Part shown: one piece after another, positions 11,017 to 22,526 of the stretch | Layout of the letters: each line of letters begins with the position of its first letter | Numbering within the stretch: position 1 is the first letter of the stretch | Assembly (NCBI GenBank): GCA_963681505.1 | Contig: OY811980.1 | Span: forward strand, 1,869,095 to 1,933,094 | Direction: 5' to 3' | Origin: Eunapius fragilis | Lineage: Eukaryota > Porifera > Demospongiae > Spongillida > Spongillidae | Length of the DNA stretch: 64,000 nt | The notes under the pieces: model-generated | What the model was told of the DNA's origin: nothing | Seen by the model: only the letters and a program-made list of their open reading frames with translations | The model's database searches: none | Translations under genes and position numbers: made by a program

Positions 11017-14000
11017 ATGGCGGAGGCGTTGCTGAGCAGATGGTTAAAAAGCTTAAGGTGAGTTGGCTGAACAGGCGATTACCTTACCCGGCCGCACTCG
11101 TCGTTGAATGTCCAGCGCTCTGCACGTGATGACATCGAATTTCATAATCGTGCTTGACCAAAGAGGGGGGCAGGTTAGACTCAAGGGGTACACGGTTAAA
11201 TGCACCAGCTGGTGCCGGATAGCGTCGTGACGTGTTTGGCGACCGAATTGCATGGTCGGTCTGTATTAACATTAAAGATGGCAAGGAGGGGGAGGGGGAG
11301 GAGGAGGAGGAGGAGGAGGAGGAGGAGGAGGAGGAGGAGGAGGAGGAGGAGGAGGAGGAGGAGGAGGAGGTGGTGGTGGTGGTGGAGGAGGAGGTGGAGG
11401 AGGAGGAAAAGAGGTGGAGGAGGAAAAGAGGAGGAAAAGAGGAGGAAAAGAGGAGGAGCAGGAGGAGGGGTGAGGAGGAGGAGGAGGAGGAGGAGGGAGG
11501 AGGAGGAGGAGGAGGGAGGAGGAGGAGGAGGAGGAGGAGGAGGAGGAGGAGGAAGAGAAGGTGAGGAGAGAAGGAAGAGGAGAAGGAGGATGAGGAGGAA
11601 GCGGAATTAGAAGGAGGAGGAGGCCGGGGGTGGGGTGGGGGGAGGGGCGGGTGGTGGTGTGAAGGCAGTTGCCACATTATTTATGCAAGCTTGCTTGTTG
11701 CCAGTTGTTCAATTTTCATATGCTGGTCCTCGTGGGAGATTTGACCATGCAAAATAACCGCCATTAGCTACAGCTGTGTGTGGGAGGGGGCTTAATTAAC
11801 CAGTACCATGCAGATGTTTACACTATGGTGGTCAATAACAATTTTTCCAAAGTGGGCATCACTTTGGTCTGTTGTTTCTTTTGTTCATTGGTTAGTTTAC
11901 ACAATGGTATAAGAGCAATTGTGATAAGCATGCATGTATATAGTACGCTTAGCAAATCCCACCCCACCCCCACTCACCCCCCCTCAATGGAATTCCTAGT
12001 TTATTATGCAGCTGCCACTCAGAGCTGGAGAACACCACACCTTTAATTGGTTTTTTGTTTTTATTTTTAATTTTCCACTGTGATGCGATAACCATTGTCC
12101 TCCATAATCAACTGCTCATCAGACACGACATAAGCATTTAGTACCTGGGTTCAGGGATGTGTCATTTAGTACCTGGGTTCAGGGATGTGTCATTTAGTAC
12201 CTGGGTTCAGGGATGTGTCATTCGTACCATGTAAATTTGAATGTGTATCCTTTGTTTGAGTGCAAGATATGTGCAATCGTTTTTTTCCCCATCGCATTCT
12301 CCGCTTCTTCCAGGAGGTTAAGTAGCCAGACTGATTCACTGGTATGGTCAGCAGCTAAGTGTGCAGACTTACCACGTATCCCCATCAGGCAGTTCATACC
12401 CGACATCGTGGGAGCTAGCACTGGTCCCCAGGAAGGTCTTTGTGATATATTGCTGGGCAATGGTGGCTCACCGTCCGGACCAGGTAACACTCAAGCTGAA
12501 TTTCCCCTCTGTCCCAAGCATTGGTGTAATGCGTTAAGAATTGAATTATGATCCATTCATATGTCATTGTTCTATGTACAAAATGTTTACTCTTTGTTGC
12601 ATTTGTGGCATTTGTAAAAAAACACCACCAATTTATGCCAAATGAAAATTATGAGTCAAGCAAATTGAAATAAGACATGTGACACCCAGCAGCGTCTATT
12701 TTTAAAAACCATGCCGCACGTTGACCTTTCATCGCTACAAACCATTTGCAATAGTTAATCAACTTTTTTTTTTCCCCCCCAGATCTCATTGCTGGAGTGT
12801 CCAACTGGCACACTCCGCTAGCTGAAGCCGACGGACTCTCCTTTTCCCTCTATGACCACAAAGTCGGATCCACCGGTCGCCACGGAGACCCCAACGCCGA
12901 CGTCTACGCTGTCGTCGCCAGACCAAACAACGCCATACTGGTTGTGGCAGACGGGTGCAGCTGGGGCCCCAAGCCTCGCCAGGCGGCCAGGTGCGCTGCG
13001 CGCGGGAGCATGGAGTACCTGAACCGGAAGCTCTTTGATCGTGCCAATGCGGTCAGGGACACGCAGGACGTGGTCAGGGCTGTGCTGCTCTCCTTCCACT
13101 CCGCCCAAAGAATGATCGTCGAGAACGACGGGGCCACAACCACCCTGTGCGTGGCCGTGGTCTGCGAGCTGGCCGAACCCAGAGGGGAGCACAGGTGGGG
13201 GCTGTGCGTGGTGAGCGTGGGGGACAGTCCCTGCTTCGTCTGGCAGAGCAAGACCGGGCAGGTGTTTGAGGTGACTTCGGCCGCACACGACGGGCGCGTC
13301 AGGGACATGAGGGACAGCGGCGGCTGCCTGGGGACCAGCACGGGGCAGGAACCCGATTTGAATAACCTCGTATGTTGTTTTACGACGATGGGTGAGAGGG
13401 ATATTGTGTTTCTAACAAGTGATGGCGTATCTGATAACTTCGACCCTATCACGCGAATGGAAGGAACCACACAGGAAGCAAAACAAGTTAAGAAACCTGA
13501 AGGGGCTGCACAAAGCATTTCATCTACCTGCAACCTCCCAGTTTTAACCACCAGTCAAAGGCAATCCACGTTACTTTCGAACATTTCGGGACTGCTGAGC
13601 ACTCTGAGGCCGAAGGCCTCCAAGCAGGAGTTATCTGCGTGGGAAGTGAATGACGCAGTCATTAAATATGTCATCGAGATTACAGACAGTAAGAGACAGT
13701 ACATGGAAGAGACTTTACAGGACATTGAAAGGCCGGGATGTGACAAAGCAGAAAAGAATGCTAAAGAGATGGATTTTAGGATGAGATTAAAAACATTTAA
13801 AGGCAAACTTGATCATGCTACCATTGTAACATACAAAGTGCCTCATCTTGATGGAGGGTTCTATACACACACGACTGCACCCCAACCATACACATCACAA
13901 GATGAGCAGTTACCACTGCAAGCTCCCACAGGTGCTGTCTCCCACTGTCAGACTAACTCTGATGTCGCAACGTCAATACATCCTTTTGCAGTGTCTTCTT

Positions 14001-14068
14001 CCAAAGATGGGGAGTTAATGTCATGTCATATTGACAACCAAAGTGATGCGTGTCACCTGAAGGAATGA
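11017..14068 (+). CDS. PP2C-like phosphatase, cluster copy C (chimeric)
   Basis: Predicted active PPM-type phosphatase of 498 residues. Exon 1 is 11017-11057 (MAEALLSRWLKSL, donor GTGAGT, phase 2), exon 2 is 12314-12483 (acceptor CTTCCAG, phase 1 out, motif GASTGP-x-EGL), exon 3 is 12783-14068 (acceptor CCCCCAG). The three lengths add to a whole number of codons. Exon 3 keeps GDPNADVY, ADGCSWG, SVGDSPCFVWQ, RDMRDSGGCLG, LTSDGVSDNFDP and GKLDHAT. Up to about 13355 it is GC-rich and nearly identical in DNA to gene A; beyond that it turns AT-rich and its C-terminal half resembles gene D (the SAWEV/HAWEV stretch). I read this as gene conversion or recombination. A unique 80-residue polar tail follows the last motif. 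AATAAA occurs at 14266-14271. Confidence 0.9.
11278..11605. repeat. GGA/GAGG-rich simple repeat in intron 1 of gene C
   Basis: About 330 bases of almost pure purine built from GGA triplets. It generates long Glu, Arg/Gly and opposite-strand Ser/Leu open frames that are artefacts. Confidence 0.95.
12135..12218. repeat. 28-bp tandem repeat, three copies
   Basis: Three exact copies of CATTTAGTACCTGGGTTCAG plus GGATGTGT lie in the intron just before exon 2 of gene C. Confidence 0.9.
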
Positions 14069-14549
14069 TTATATTATTAATCAGTAAACTATTTTTATAA
14101 ATCTGGTAATTTATAACAGACCTGGATAAAGGCTGGTAGATTGAGGCAGTGAGAGAGAGAGAGGGACTGGATGAAGCACAATGTTTAAAGTGATAGGTAA
14201 AATCATTATAATTCCGAATATATATCACATAAGAACAAACAAGCAAGTAAACAAACAGATAAAACAATAAACAAAACCAGGCCAAACGCTATTGCATGAT
14301 TGTAGGAAGTGATGTCGGTATCGTTGCCGCAAAAAGGAACCTAACGCGATGCAACGCGAACAATTGAAATTGTAGACATAATTAAAAATTCAGGCATTGT
14401 AATTCCATATGTTCCAGTTAGGTTCTTAACTGAAAAACTCATATTAACATTATAAATTAATTGTCGTACGTACACAACCTTATGACGTCACTGAAGGTGC
14501 GTTTTATTATTTTCCAAATAAAACCCATCAATGTACCGGTAGCTTCGAT
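14069..14549. other. Spacer between gene C and FRA10AC1
   Basis: No gene seen. It includes the 3' flank of C and a short motif (GTATCGTTGCCGC...CCTAACGC near 14325-14355) also found near 9590 and 29530. The last part should contain the FRA10AC1 promoter; I cannot point to a core element. Confidence 0.5.
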
Positions 14550-15482
14550 ATGGCACGGCAACGCGACGAAGAATTAGAATCAGAGTTTGACTACACAGAA
14601 GGGAAGCGAAGGAAAACTTGGCGGGATGATCCAATATCGCACCAGGGAGTCCTGGGATACGCACCAACTCATTCCGCAAGTCTGCCTTCCAAGGAGCTAG
14701 TGACTCAAGAAAGAGACAAGGAGGAATGGCGGGCAAGAAAGTTTCATTTGCTTTCTTTGGACGCCTACTCGAGGCACAAGGCCTTAGTTAACCATTACCT
14801 CCTTTCGAGCGGGAAGGGGATTGAGCACTTCGTTCGCTCGACCGAAGGCGACCGTAACGATTACAACGTACTTTCAGAACACCACAAGTTCCTTTGGAAC
14901 GAAGGGGATGACACAGGGAGCTGGGAGAAGCATCTGGCGAAGGCTTATTATGACCGTCTCTTCAAAGAGTACGCCATAAGCGACCTGAGCCGGTACAAGG
15001 AGAACAAGATCGCGCTTCGGTGGAGGACCGAGAGCGAAGTAATCGAAGGGAAGGGACAGTTCGCGTGCGGCAGCAAGCGCTGCTCGGCTCGGGAGGATCT
15101 CGAGAGCTGGGAGGTGAACTTTGGTTACGTGGAGGAGGGAGAGAAGAAGAACGCCCTGGTGAAGCTGAGGCTTTGCGCGGACTGCTCCAAAAAGCTAAAC
15201 TATTTCCACAAGAAGAAGCGGTGGGTGAAGGGCGATAAGCAGGGTTCCACGGATAAAAAGGCCCGGAAGCGCAAGCACAGGGGGTCCAGCAGTGATGCAG
15301 GGGACAGTGTGGCCACTCCATCTGACACCGCCTGTGCAGCGGAAGACAAACGTTTGGAAGACGAGCAAGCAGCAGAAGGTGGCAATGATCCCAGTGCTGT
15401 GTGGAGCAGACCTGTTGAGGCTCTCATTGAGAAATCAAAGGACGAGGAGTTTGATGAGTACTTTAAGGACATGCTTTTGTGA
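14550..15482 (+). CDS. FRA10AC1: FRA10AC1 homologue, intronless
   Basis: A 310-residue protein that I recognise as FRA10AC1, a nuclear protein conserved in eukaryotes and reported among spliceosome-associated factors; the human protein is of similar length (about 315). The conserved block covers residues 60-215: a HKALVNHYLL segment, the WEKHLAKAYYDRLFKEY stretch, DLSRYKENK, LRWR, GKGQF, then two cysteine pairs (Cys173/Cys178 and Cys209/Cys212) around SWEVNFGYVEEGEKKNAL, which could bind zinc. A lysine-rich nuclear-localisation-like region (about 220-245) and an acidic tail follow. The frame is uninterrupted, so the gene is single-exon in its coding part, unlike its neighbours. It is not part of the phosphatase family and looks like a resident gene between copies C and D. 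Confidence 0.93.
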   Translation: MARQRDEELESEFDYTEGKRRKTWRDDPISHQGVLGYAPTHSASLPSKELVTQERDKEEWRARKFHLLSLDAYSRHKALVNHYLLSSGKGIEHFVRSTEGDRNDYNVLSEHHKFLWNEGDDTGSWEKHLAKAYYDRLFKEYAISDLSRYKENKIALRWRTESEVIEGKGQFACGSKRCSAREDLESWEVNFGYVEEGEKKNALVKLRLCADCSKKLNYFHKKKRWVKGDKQGSTDKKARKRKHRGSSSDAGDSVATPSDTACAAEDKRLEDEQAAEGGNDPSAVWSRPVEALIEKSKDEEFDEYFKDMLL

Positions 15483-15899
15483 TGATTGTGGGTGGGGCTT
15501 TCTCCACATCATTAATCCACACAATGCAGGATTGTTGAGAAGGGAGGGACCTGGGAGCTTACGACAATGTTACACAAAAAGCTACCATCCCTTCGTGAAG
15601 GTTTCTCTCTTTTTTTCTTTTTTTTTTTTTCTTTTTCCTGACCTTGTTATGCAAGTGCTGTATGTCAGCTTCCTCAAAAGCATCTTGTACATAAATCATT
15701 TTTTAAACAAAGTAGTATCTGGCAATATTAAGTGTAGCCCATACTGTGACATCATTCTTGATTATATTGTTTTTTTAATAGGGTTTATATTATATTAATA
15801 TCAATGGTATACATAATTTTATTTGCAACCTTAATATTGGAGCTTTCATAAAGATTGGCCCCTGCAAATACCATGCATATATAGTAGAAGCCAGTGTCA
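15483..15899. other. Convergent 3' spacer
   Basis: Lies between the stop of FRA10AC1 and the stop of the minus-strand kinase. It is AT-rich with a long T-rich tract near 15608-15640. I see no gene. Confidence 0.6.
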
Positions 15900-17018
15900 T
15901 CAAAGGCTGTTGCAATAATCTAAAAGCAAGTCCCAAAAGCGGTTCAGTAATAATGCACCCTGGCCATCCCGTTTAACCCCTTTAACCTTAAATATCTGCC
16001 ACGAGGCCACAGCAAATGCAGTTCCAAGAGTTAGGAAATGCTTGATTAACATTTGCTTTAGCAAATTGTGGTCTCCATTCTCCCTGCAAAGGTCTGATCT
16101 CAAGTCTAGGTACAGATCCAGGAATGTAGTCAAGTACTGCTGACGGATATGGGTATCAGTCGATGAAGACAAGAATGTGACCAGGTCAAACAAAGTGCAA
16201 TGCTCCAGCTGTGCAAACTGCCAGTCAACTATAGCTACAAGCTGGCTACCTAAGCCAGGCACCGACGAGAACAGAACGTTTCCGCTCCACAGATCGCCGT
16301 GGGTGATATGTAGGCGTGGCTTTCCTACAGAAGAGCTGTAACGTACCATGTCTTCGTATGCTGCCTCTACTGCAGCTGGCATCTGACGCGCCAGTATTTC
16401 CCACTGGCGGGAAACCAAGGGACTTCCGTCCTCTGCGAACTTCAAGAGGCCTTGTATGCCGTCCCGATACAAACCCTGCAGGGTCTGATCGCCTGAGTGG
16501 TCCATTAATGCCGATCCCGGAGGAAGTGCAGTAACGTCCAAGGAGTGGACCTTGGCTAGCTCAACTATGACGGCTATGCACTGCTCGTACGAGCAACCAA
16601 CTTCGAAGCTGGGCGTGCAGGCCTTACCAGTGAGGTCTTCCATGACTAAGTACCGTTGAGATGGGGAGCAGGAGGGAGATGTGGATAGGGATGAGAAGTA
16701 ATACAAGGGCACTTTCAGCCCGTGACCGCTTGAATACTCGTAGAATGCGACCTCACGTGAGAAAAGATTGTTTGAAACCGAGAATTCGTGGAAGGGATTG
16801 TCTTCGATAAGTTCGAATTTCGCGATGAAGGAGTGAGTACTAGTACTTTCGGCTTCAGCGCCACTAACAACGACGAGTTGACACCTGTGCAGGGTCCCCA
16901 AAAACCCACTTGTCTCGCCCACTGGTGTCCATGACTCATGAACGGAGCAGTTATCTGAGCTTAGGTGTAAAACCCCTGCGACAAATTGCGATACGATGAG
17001 TCGCTTTGTTTCCGCCAT
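15900..17018 (-). CDS. CHK/EcKinase-like small-molecule kinase
   Basis: A 372-residue intronless protein of the aminoglycoside phosphotransferase-like fold, closest in appearance to the EcKinase (DUF227, CHK kinase-like) family, which includes ecdysteroid and choline/ethanolamine-type kinases. Visible features: FIAK (Lys67, likely ATP-binding), SREV-x-FYE (Glu89 region), YLVMEDL hinge at about 123-129, the Brenner motif ITHGDLWSGNVLF (His240, Asp242, Asn247) and the metal-binding VDWQ (Asp265). All core catalytic residues are present, so an active kinase is expected; its substrate cannot be told. The start codon is 67 bases from the start of gene D on the other strand, so the two probably share a promoter region. 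A choline kinase proper is less likely because its usual motif spacing is not seen. Confidence 0.85.
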   Translation of the reverse strand: MAETKRLIVSQFVAGVLHLSSDNCSVHESWTPVGETSGFLGTLHRCQLVVVSGAEAESTSTHSFIAKFELIEDNPFHEFSVSNNLFSREVAFYEYSSGHGLKVPLYYFSSLSTSPSCSPSQRYLVMEDLTGKACTPSFEVGCSYEQCIAVIVELAKVHSLDVTALPPGSALMDHSGDQTLQGLYRDGIQGLLKFAEDGSPLVSRQWEILARQMPAAVEAAYEDMVRYSSSVGKPRLHITHGDLWSGNVLFSSVPGLGSQLVAIVDWQFAQLEHCTLFDLVTFLSSSTDTHIRQQYLTTFLDLYLDLRSDLCRENGDHNLLKQMLIKHFLTLGTAFAVASWQIFKVKGVKRDGQGALLLNRFWDLLLDYCNSL

Positions 17019-17085
17019 GATTATACGCTTATAGCACGTGACGTGAATAAATTTAAGCTATGACCCTTAATCGAGAAGTATCAGA
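17019..17085. promoter_or_regulatory. Shared divergent promoter region (kinase / PP2C gene D)
   Basis: Only 67 bases separate the start codon of the minus-strand kinase from that of gene D exon 1. The transcripts must start within or overlap this interval, which implies a bidirectional promoter or overlapping 5' ends. It contains a CACGTGACGTGAAT stretch with an E-box-like CACGTG and a TGACGT CRE-like core. Function is inferred from position. Confidence 0.5.
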
Positions 17086-19485
17086 ATGGACAACTCAAAT
17101 TCTACCAGCATGGCAGAAGCAGTCGCAAAGTGTTTTGATTCCCTCAGGTAAGCGGTAATCCCATAAGGACAATCAGCTAGCAGATAGCCTGGTAGGGCTG
17201 TCGGACAAAAAACAAAGGTTTCTCCCTTGCCTTCGGTGTTCGTAGGGGAGAGGCAGGAGGGGAGGGGGTGGGGCGCGTCTCACCTGTGTGCACCTTTTTC
17301 ACACGAACCAGGGGCGCTGATGTTTAGCTCCGCCCACGTAACACCGTACGTGGGACGGACCGGCTTAATTGTACTGTTTGCTTGCGCGGCTTTATTTTAA
17401 AGAAACACAACCGTACGTACCCCCCCGAAATACCTTAGTGCTAGCTGTGCATCGTGAAGTTCGTGTGCTTTTTAAAACTATGCCTTATGCGAGATGCACT
17501 AGAGGGAACGGGAGAAAGAGGGGGAAGGGGGGGGGGGGGGGGGGTGTTTACCTGTGTGTTTACAAATAAATACTTACCCACTTCATACCATTGTCTTTAT
17601 ACATTTCTTATAGCACTGCCTTCAAGAGGTTGACAAATGATGAAGCTGTGGTGTGGTCTGGTCCAAATGTGCATGCTATTCCTTGCTATCCTATTAAACG
17701 TTTGAACCCTGATGTGATTGGAACAAGCACAGGGCCTTTGAGTGGTCTGAGATGCATAAAAATGAATGTTGATGAGTTCTCGCAGCAAGGTATGGGAGAG
17801 TACACTTGGTCATGTACAACATGTATTATCTGCAGCTGTGCTTAGAATGACGTTCATACTAAGATTATACCATCCTTTTAACCCCAGACCACGTGCACTA
17901 TACACCCGGTCACATTTGGGAGGGAATTTCCACTGTGTTCAAAAGGTCAAAAATGTATGTATTGTAATTGAATCCAAATCTTATCACACCAACATGATTT
18001 GTTGTGCTTTTGCTGCACAAAAGATCATTATAAATTGTCATTGTGTAAGTCACATGGATATGTTAATGGTATTAATGACAAATCCTTCCATATGTGTAAT
18101 GATCTTTTCTACACATTCTAATACTGGAGGCACGTATAAATATAGATTCATTGCCCCTCTGAATGATGTGAATTACCTTCAGATTTGTTTGATATTAGTG
18201 ATTAATTGGTAGATTGTATTTTGATACCCTATTACTGAGCCAAAACCTTGATTACATAAAAGATATTAAGTCGTAATTTGTGTATGTAATGAATCAAGTT
18301 TCATAACTGCTAACATCGGATAGTGATTAGCAGTTATCATTTAAATTTTGTTATCTCAATAGACTTCGAGCCTATGCACGTGTAACATGTGCTTGGTGTT
18401 TTGTCATTGAAATAGCCTCTGCACCAGCCGCTGGAATAGCAGACTGGGATCGTCCGCTAGCTGAAGCTGATGGGATATCTCTCTCCCTCTATGACCATAA
18501 GGATGGAAGCAATGATCGCCACGGAGACCCCAACGCTGACGTTTTTGCCGTTGTTGCCAGACCAAACAACGCCATTCTGGTTGTGGCAGATGGGTGCAAC
18601 TGGGGGCCCAGGCCTAGACAGGCGGCCAGGTGTGCAGCAAATGGAAGTGTTCAGTACTTGAACGGGGCACTATTTGGAAGCAGGGCTCCATGCAATACCC
18701 AAGAAGTTGTGCAAGTCATACGGGACTCGTTTGATAGCGCTCAAAAGTTGATAGTTGACAACGAAGGCACCACCACCACTCTGTGTGTGGGCGTGGTTTG
18801 CCAGCTGGCAAAGCCGAAGGGAGACTATGGATGGGGACTGTGTGTGGTGAGTGTGGGTGACAGTCCCTGTTTTGTCTGGCAGAACAGGACCAGACAGGTT
18901 CTCGAGGTGACCTTTGCTGCTCACGAAGGACAGAACCGGGACATGAGGGACAGTGGAGGCTGTCTGGGTACTAATGTGGGCGATCAGCCTGATTTAAGCA
19001 ATCTCGTATGCTGTTTTGCACTGCTGGCTGAAGGGGATATTGTGTTTCTGACCAGTGATGGAGTATCGGACAACTTTGATCCCGTGACCTTGCTTGAAGG
19101 GGTGGTTCAACCGACCACACCTTTGCACGGTGAGCCACCTTCGGTTGCCCTTCCCTTGCTGACCCCTCATCAAAGGCAAGCAGCCCTGCTTGCAAACTTA
19201 ACACACGTCATCCAGAGCACTAGGTCCCAACCCATAAATCAGCCCATTCATGCGTGGGAAGTGAAGGAAGCTATCGTCAGGTATGTTATTGAAGTCACGG
19301 ACCACCTTAGGACTAGCATGGAGTCTTCTCTGAAGGATGTGGATAATCCTGAACTTACCACATTTGAGAGAAAGGCGAAGGAAAAGGAATTCAAAGGAAA
19401 GTTAAAAACAATGAGAGGAAAGCTAGATCATGCAACATTGGTTCTCTATGAGGTTTGTCACAGCCATACAGAGAGAAATGTATGA
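17086..19485 (+). CDS. PP2C-like phosphatase, cluster copy D
   Basis: Predicted active PPM-type phosphatase of 435 residues. Exon 1 is 17086-17147 (MDNSNSTSMAEAVAKCFDSL, donor GTAAGC, phase 2); exon 2 is 17614-17789 (acceptor TTATAG, motif GTSTGP-x-SGL, donor GTATGG, phase 1); exon 3 is 18416-19485 (acceptor GAAATAG). The lengths sum to a whole number of codons. Exon 3 keeps GDPNADVF, ADGCNWG, SVGDSPCFVWQ, RDMRDSGGCLG, LTSDGVSDNFDP and GKLDHAT. It ends soon after the last motif. Its C-terminal half (HAWEVKEAI, YVIEVTD) is the closest match to that of copy C. Divergent with the adjacent kinase gene. The exon 1 MAEA start resembles that of copy C, suggesting the true ancestral start is the internal Met at residue 9. 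Confidence 0.9.
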
Positions 19486-20030
19486 AAATCATGTGTGGTG
19501 CAGAAAGCAACATTGGTTGTGCTAAGTCTTCATTTATTTAGCTTTTTAAAAAGTGGTATTAGAGTTAGTGCCACATCAAGCAGTGGATGTGGCAGAGTGC
19601 TTAAGTTTGTTCGTATCTCGTCTATAGGCTGTGACAGGGTCATCAAGAAGGAGAAGTTGTTTTTATATTTCAAATCATTTATTTTCAGCATTTTGTTTAA
19701 TTCCAGAATTATGAGCAACTACTACTGTATGGTGCCATACAGACTGCTTTTTGTATTCCTATTTTTTTGTATAACTCCAGCTAACTTCATAAGTTTGATA
19801 GTTCCATGTGTATGCATGGGTGTGGTGTTATTTGATCTGGGGCCGATAATCAGCAGAGACTAAGTAGGTGGGAGTGGTGTTCCGTTAAAGCAATCCCCTT
19901 ATCTACTAATTATCTAAGATGAAATTATGCTCTTATCGCACGTGCTGGGGCGGGGTCGGATACAATTCGTCATCCCATGATCTGAGCAAGCTAGCATCTA
20001 GCTCAAATTGTTCTCGCATTTTCATGCATG
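19486..20030. other. Spacer downstream of gene D
   Basis: Holds the 3' flank of gene D. No coding region beyond it is supportable. Confidence 0.5.
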
Positions 20031-20066
20031 TATGGCAGGCAAGCTGGTGAAGTGTATCGATGCTCA
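20031..20066 (+). pseudogene. Possible exon 1 relic of a lost PP2C copy
   Basis: ATGGCAGGC... encodes MAGKLVKCIDAQ and ends at a strong donor CAG/GTAAGT, like the MAGG start of gene G. The exon ends in phase 0, not the phase 2 used by every other copy, and cannot be joined in frame to the relic exon 2 at 20608 or to exon 2 of gene E. I therefore treat it as decayed. Confidence 0.4.
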
Positions 20067-20607
20067 GGTAAGTGATCGGTTCTTACAAGGGCGCGCGCAC
20101 TGTATGTAGCCGGCTTGCTCTTTCGCGGGGCCCTATGAAACGAAAGACGAGGACGCTTTATCTACTATCGGTGGTGATGTCACCAGTCGTATCGCTCACG
20201 TGCTTTAGGTAACGTACCTGATGCACGCCAACTTATAAGCAGCACGCGCATAATACTTGCATGTAACGATACGGAATGGATACATACATTTCCTGTGTGC
20301 GATATCATAACTAATAAGGGAGGGCATGCGACGTAACATATAACTCTCTGTCATGCCAGGTGTAACCACGACTAATACGTTATGATTGCTGATTGCTATA
20401 CTTGGTATATTGACAAATTCATGTATTGAAATGTTGGGCCATGTAGTTGATCTAAATGACGATTATGTACCTCATTTTAAAATTACTCTTCGATTCAAGT
20501 TGACAATATCTAGAGTGCTTATGGCCTTATGCATATGCATACCTACGTGCATTTTAGCATTTCTTGCACCTGACAATGTGCTTCCTTTTCCCTCTCTTTC
20601 ATGCAGC

Positions 20608-20700
20608 ACTGCCTTCAATGCAGGTACTGAAGAGCTCTGTGGTGTGCTCTGGTCCAAATGCGTCGCACACGGCAAAAATAAAAATCCAAGACTGAGCAAT
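20608..20700 (+). pseudogene. Relic exon 2 of a tenth PP2C-like copy
   Basis: After an acceptor-like CTTTCATGCAG, the bases CACTGCCTTCAA match the start of gene D exon 2 exactly (17614), and CTGTGGTGTGCTCTGGTCCA match 17654-17673 with one mismatch, extended by AATG. The matching blocks are in different reading frames, so an indel has broken the exon, and similarity fades before the TGP motif. No third exon follows before gene E. This is the trace of a deleted copy. Confidence 0.7.
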
Positions 20701-21039
20701 GCCGAGCAAGTACGTGGGTGGGTGCCGCTCTCTTTGCAAAGCTGCCTAAAGACACCATTGATGTCAGTTTCAATACAGACATCATTGTAGCTTCGCTACT
20801 GCCTTCTGTAACCATATTCTGTTGTCTTCCTAAATTCAACCAAGAGAAGCAATCTCAATAGCCGTTAGAAGAGATCGAGGTTTTAAAATATAGAACTCAA
20901 GATCACTCAACTGTTAGTTGTTAGATTTGCTTCTCTAATTTTCTGGACATTGCATTTGAGATTCAGGTGAATAGAAGTGTATAACTCCAGTTAGGTATCG
21001 CTCTGTTCCATTGAAAGCGCCATATAAGCTGTGGATACA

Positions 21040-21083
<44 letters not shown>

Positions 21084-22526
21084 CGGTGGTGTCCGGACCC
21101 CCCTCTCCCCCCCCCCCCCCCCCACAGATCTGATGATAAGTATCAAACCATTAACGAAAGCAATTAACAACACCCCACGTGATATAGCATAACATCCAGT
21201 GCACAAGTGCGGGACCCCCAAAAGCTTCCGCCGGAGGGGCACACCCCCTCCCGCACCCTCCCCCTGTTGATTATTCATGTCGACCCCCCCCCCCCCCCCC
21301 CCCCCTTCCAAAATTCCTGTGTCCGCCCCTGATAAGTTCTTAAGTCATTAGCCTTATAGGCGCGACAGCTAGCCTGCAAAATGAATACCATTGTTGATAT
21401 AAGCAAACCACCATATGCATGCATGCGTAGCAGCATGATTGACCCTGATTGACCCTTACGTCATATGAATTTTGGTATGGCTGCAGGCAAAGCAGAAACT
21501 CGAATATTGCAGTAAGCGATACGTTTGCCAATATGTGTATGCATGTATGTACGTATGTGTGTGTGTGTGTGTGTGTGTGTGTTTGTATGTGCTGTGTGTA
21601 GTGTATACTATCTAAGTGTGTGCGCACGCGCACGCGCACGCTAGTGACAACGCATTGTGTAAACACAACACTCTCACACATCCAGGTAGCCTCCAAATAC
21701 TCATACCCGTCAGCCTATATGTATGTTTTGGACCCTTTGTTAAGAAATTCTTTGCTGTATAAATAGCCTTTAGCAGTATGGATTGCTTTATACACAAGGT
21801 ATCCTCGGACATTTTGTTTACGTAATGCGGCCTGTGCACGTTTATATGTAGGAGCGGTGGGCAGTGAGAGGGGAAAAGTGAAGGGAGAGTAGCGAGGAGG
21901 AGGGGGAAGGGAGGTGAAGAGGTGAAAGTTATGTGGTTGAGGGGGTTAGGGTTTGAGGGGTGACTGGGGGGCGTATACAGGAATTTTTAAAGGAGAGCCC
22001 CAGAAACCAAGGGATTTTAATGAACAAATTGTTAATAAAACCGGAAATCGTTTACTTAGCACACGGTAACCCCCCCCCCCCCCACCCCGGTACGGATACG
22101 ACATTAAGGGGCGGTGGTTTAACGACGATTACGCTTGTCAAGCATCAAAGTGCTGCAAACATATTTTAGCCGCACCCCAGTGTATGAATATACATCGACG
22201 GCCTCCTGCAAAAATTCCTGCATTCGTCCCTGCTATCCCTGGCCCTAGTATCCCCCTCCATTGCATATCATTGTTAGGTGAGGACCCTCTCCAGGGGCAA
22301 AGTCGGGATTTGACGCGTGTATACTATTACCACACGAGTGTTTGCCATTGTCAGGCATTATTTGACCTCTACTATGATTTGACCGGTTACAAAGGGCTAT
22401 TTGTACGGTCAAATCCCTTCTAACACCCCCGGGAATGTCTTACGTAACAAAGATAGGCATATTATTATGTCCTATGTAACATATCCCTACACTTTTTTTT
22501 TTTTGTTGTGATGCTCCTGTTGGCAG
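20701..22526. other. Non-coding stretch with long G/C tracts before gene E
   Basis: It has a 43-base G run (21040-21082), C runs near 21108-21123 and 21284-21305, and a (GT)n block near 21556-21582. I see no gene and could not find the first exon of E here. Confidence 0.55.

Noticed and set aside
11084..11677. Glu-rich, Arg/Gly-rich and Ser/Leu-rich open frames
   Set aside because: Produced by a GGA simple repeat inside an intron of gene C.
12904..13551. 215-codon frame antisense to gene C exon 3 (also 2316-2777 and 8428-9186 opposite A and B)
   Set aside because: Shadows of the conserved coding strand; they occur at the same place opposite several copies because the sense sequences are homologous, and lack any domain of their own.
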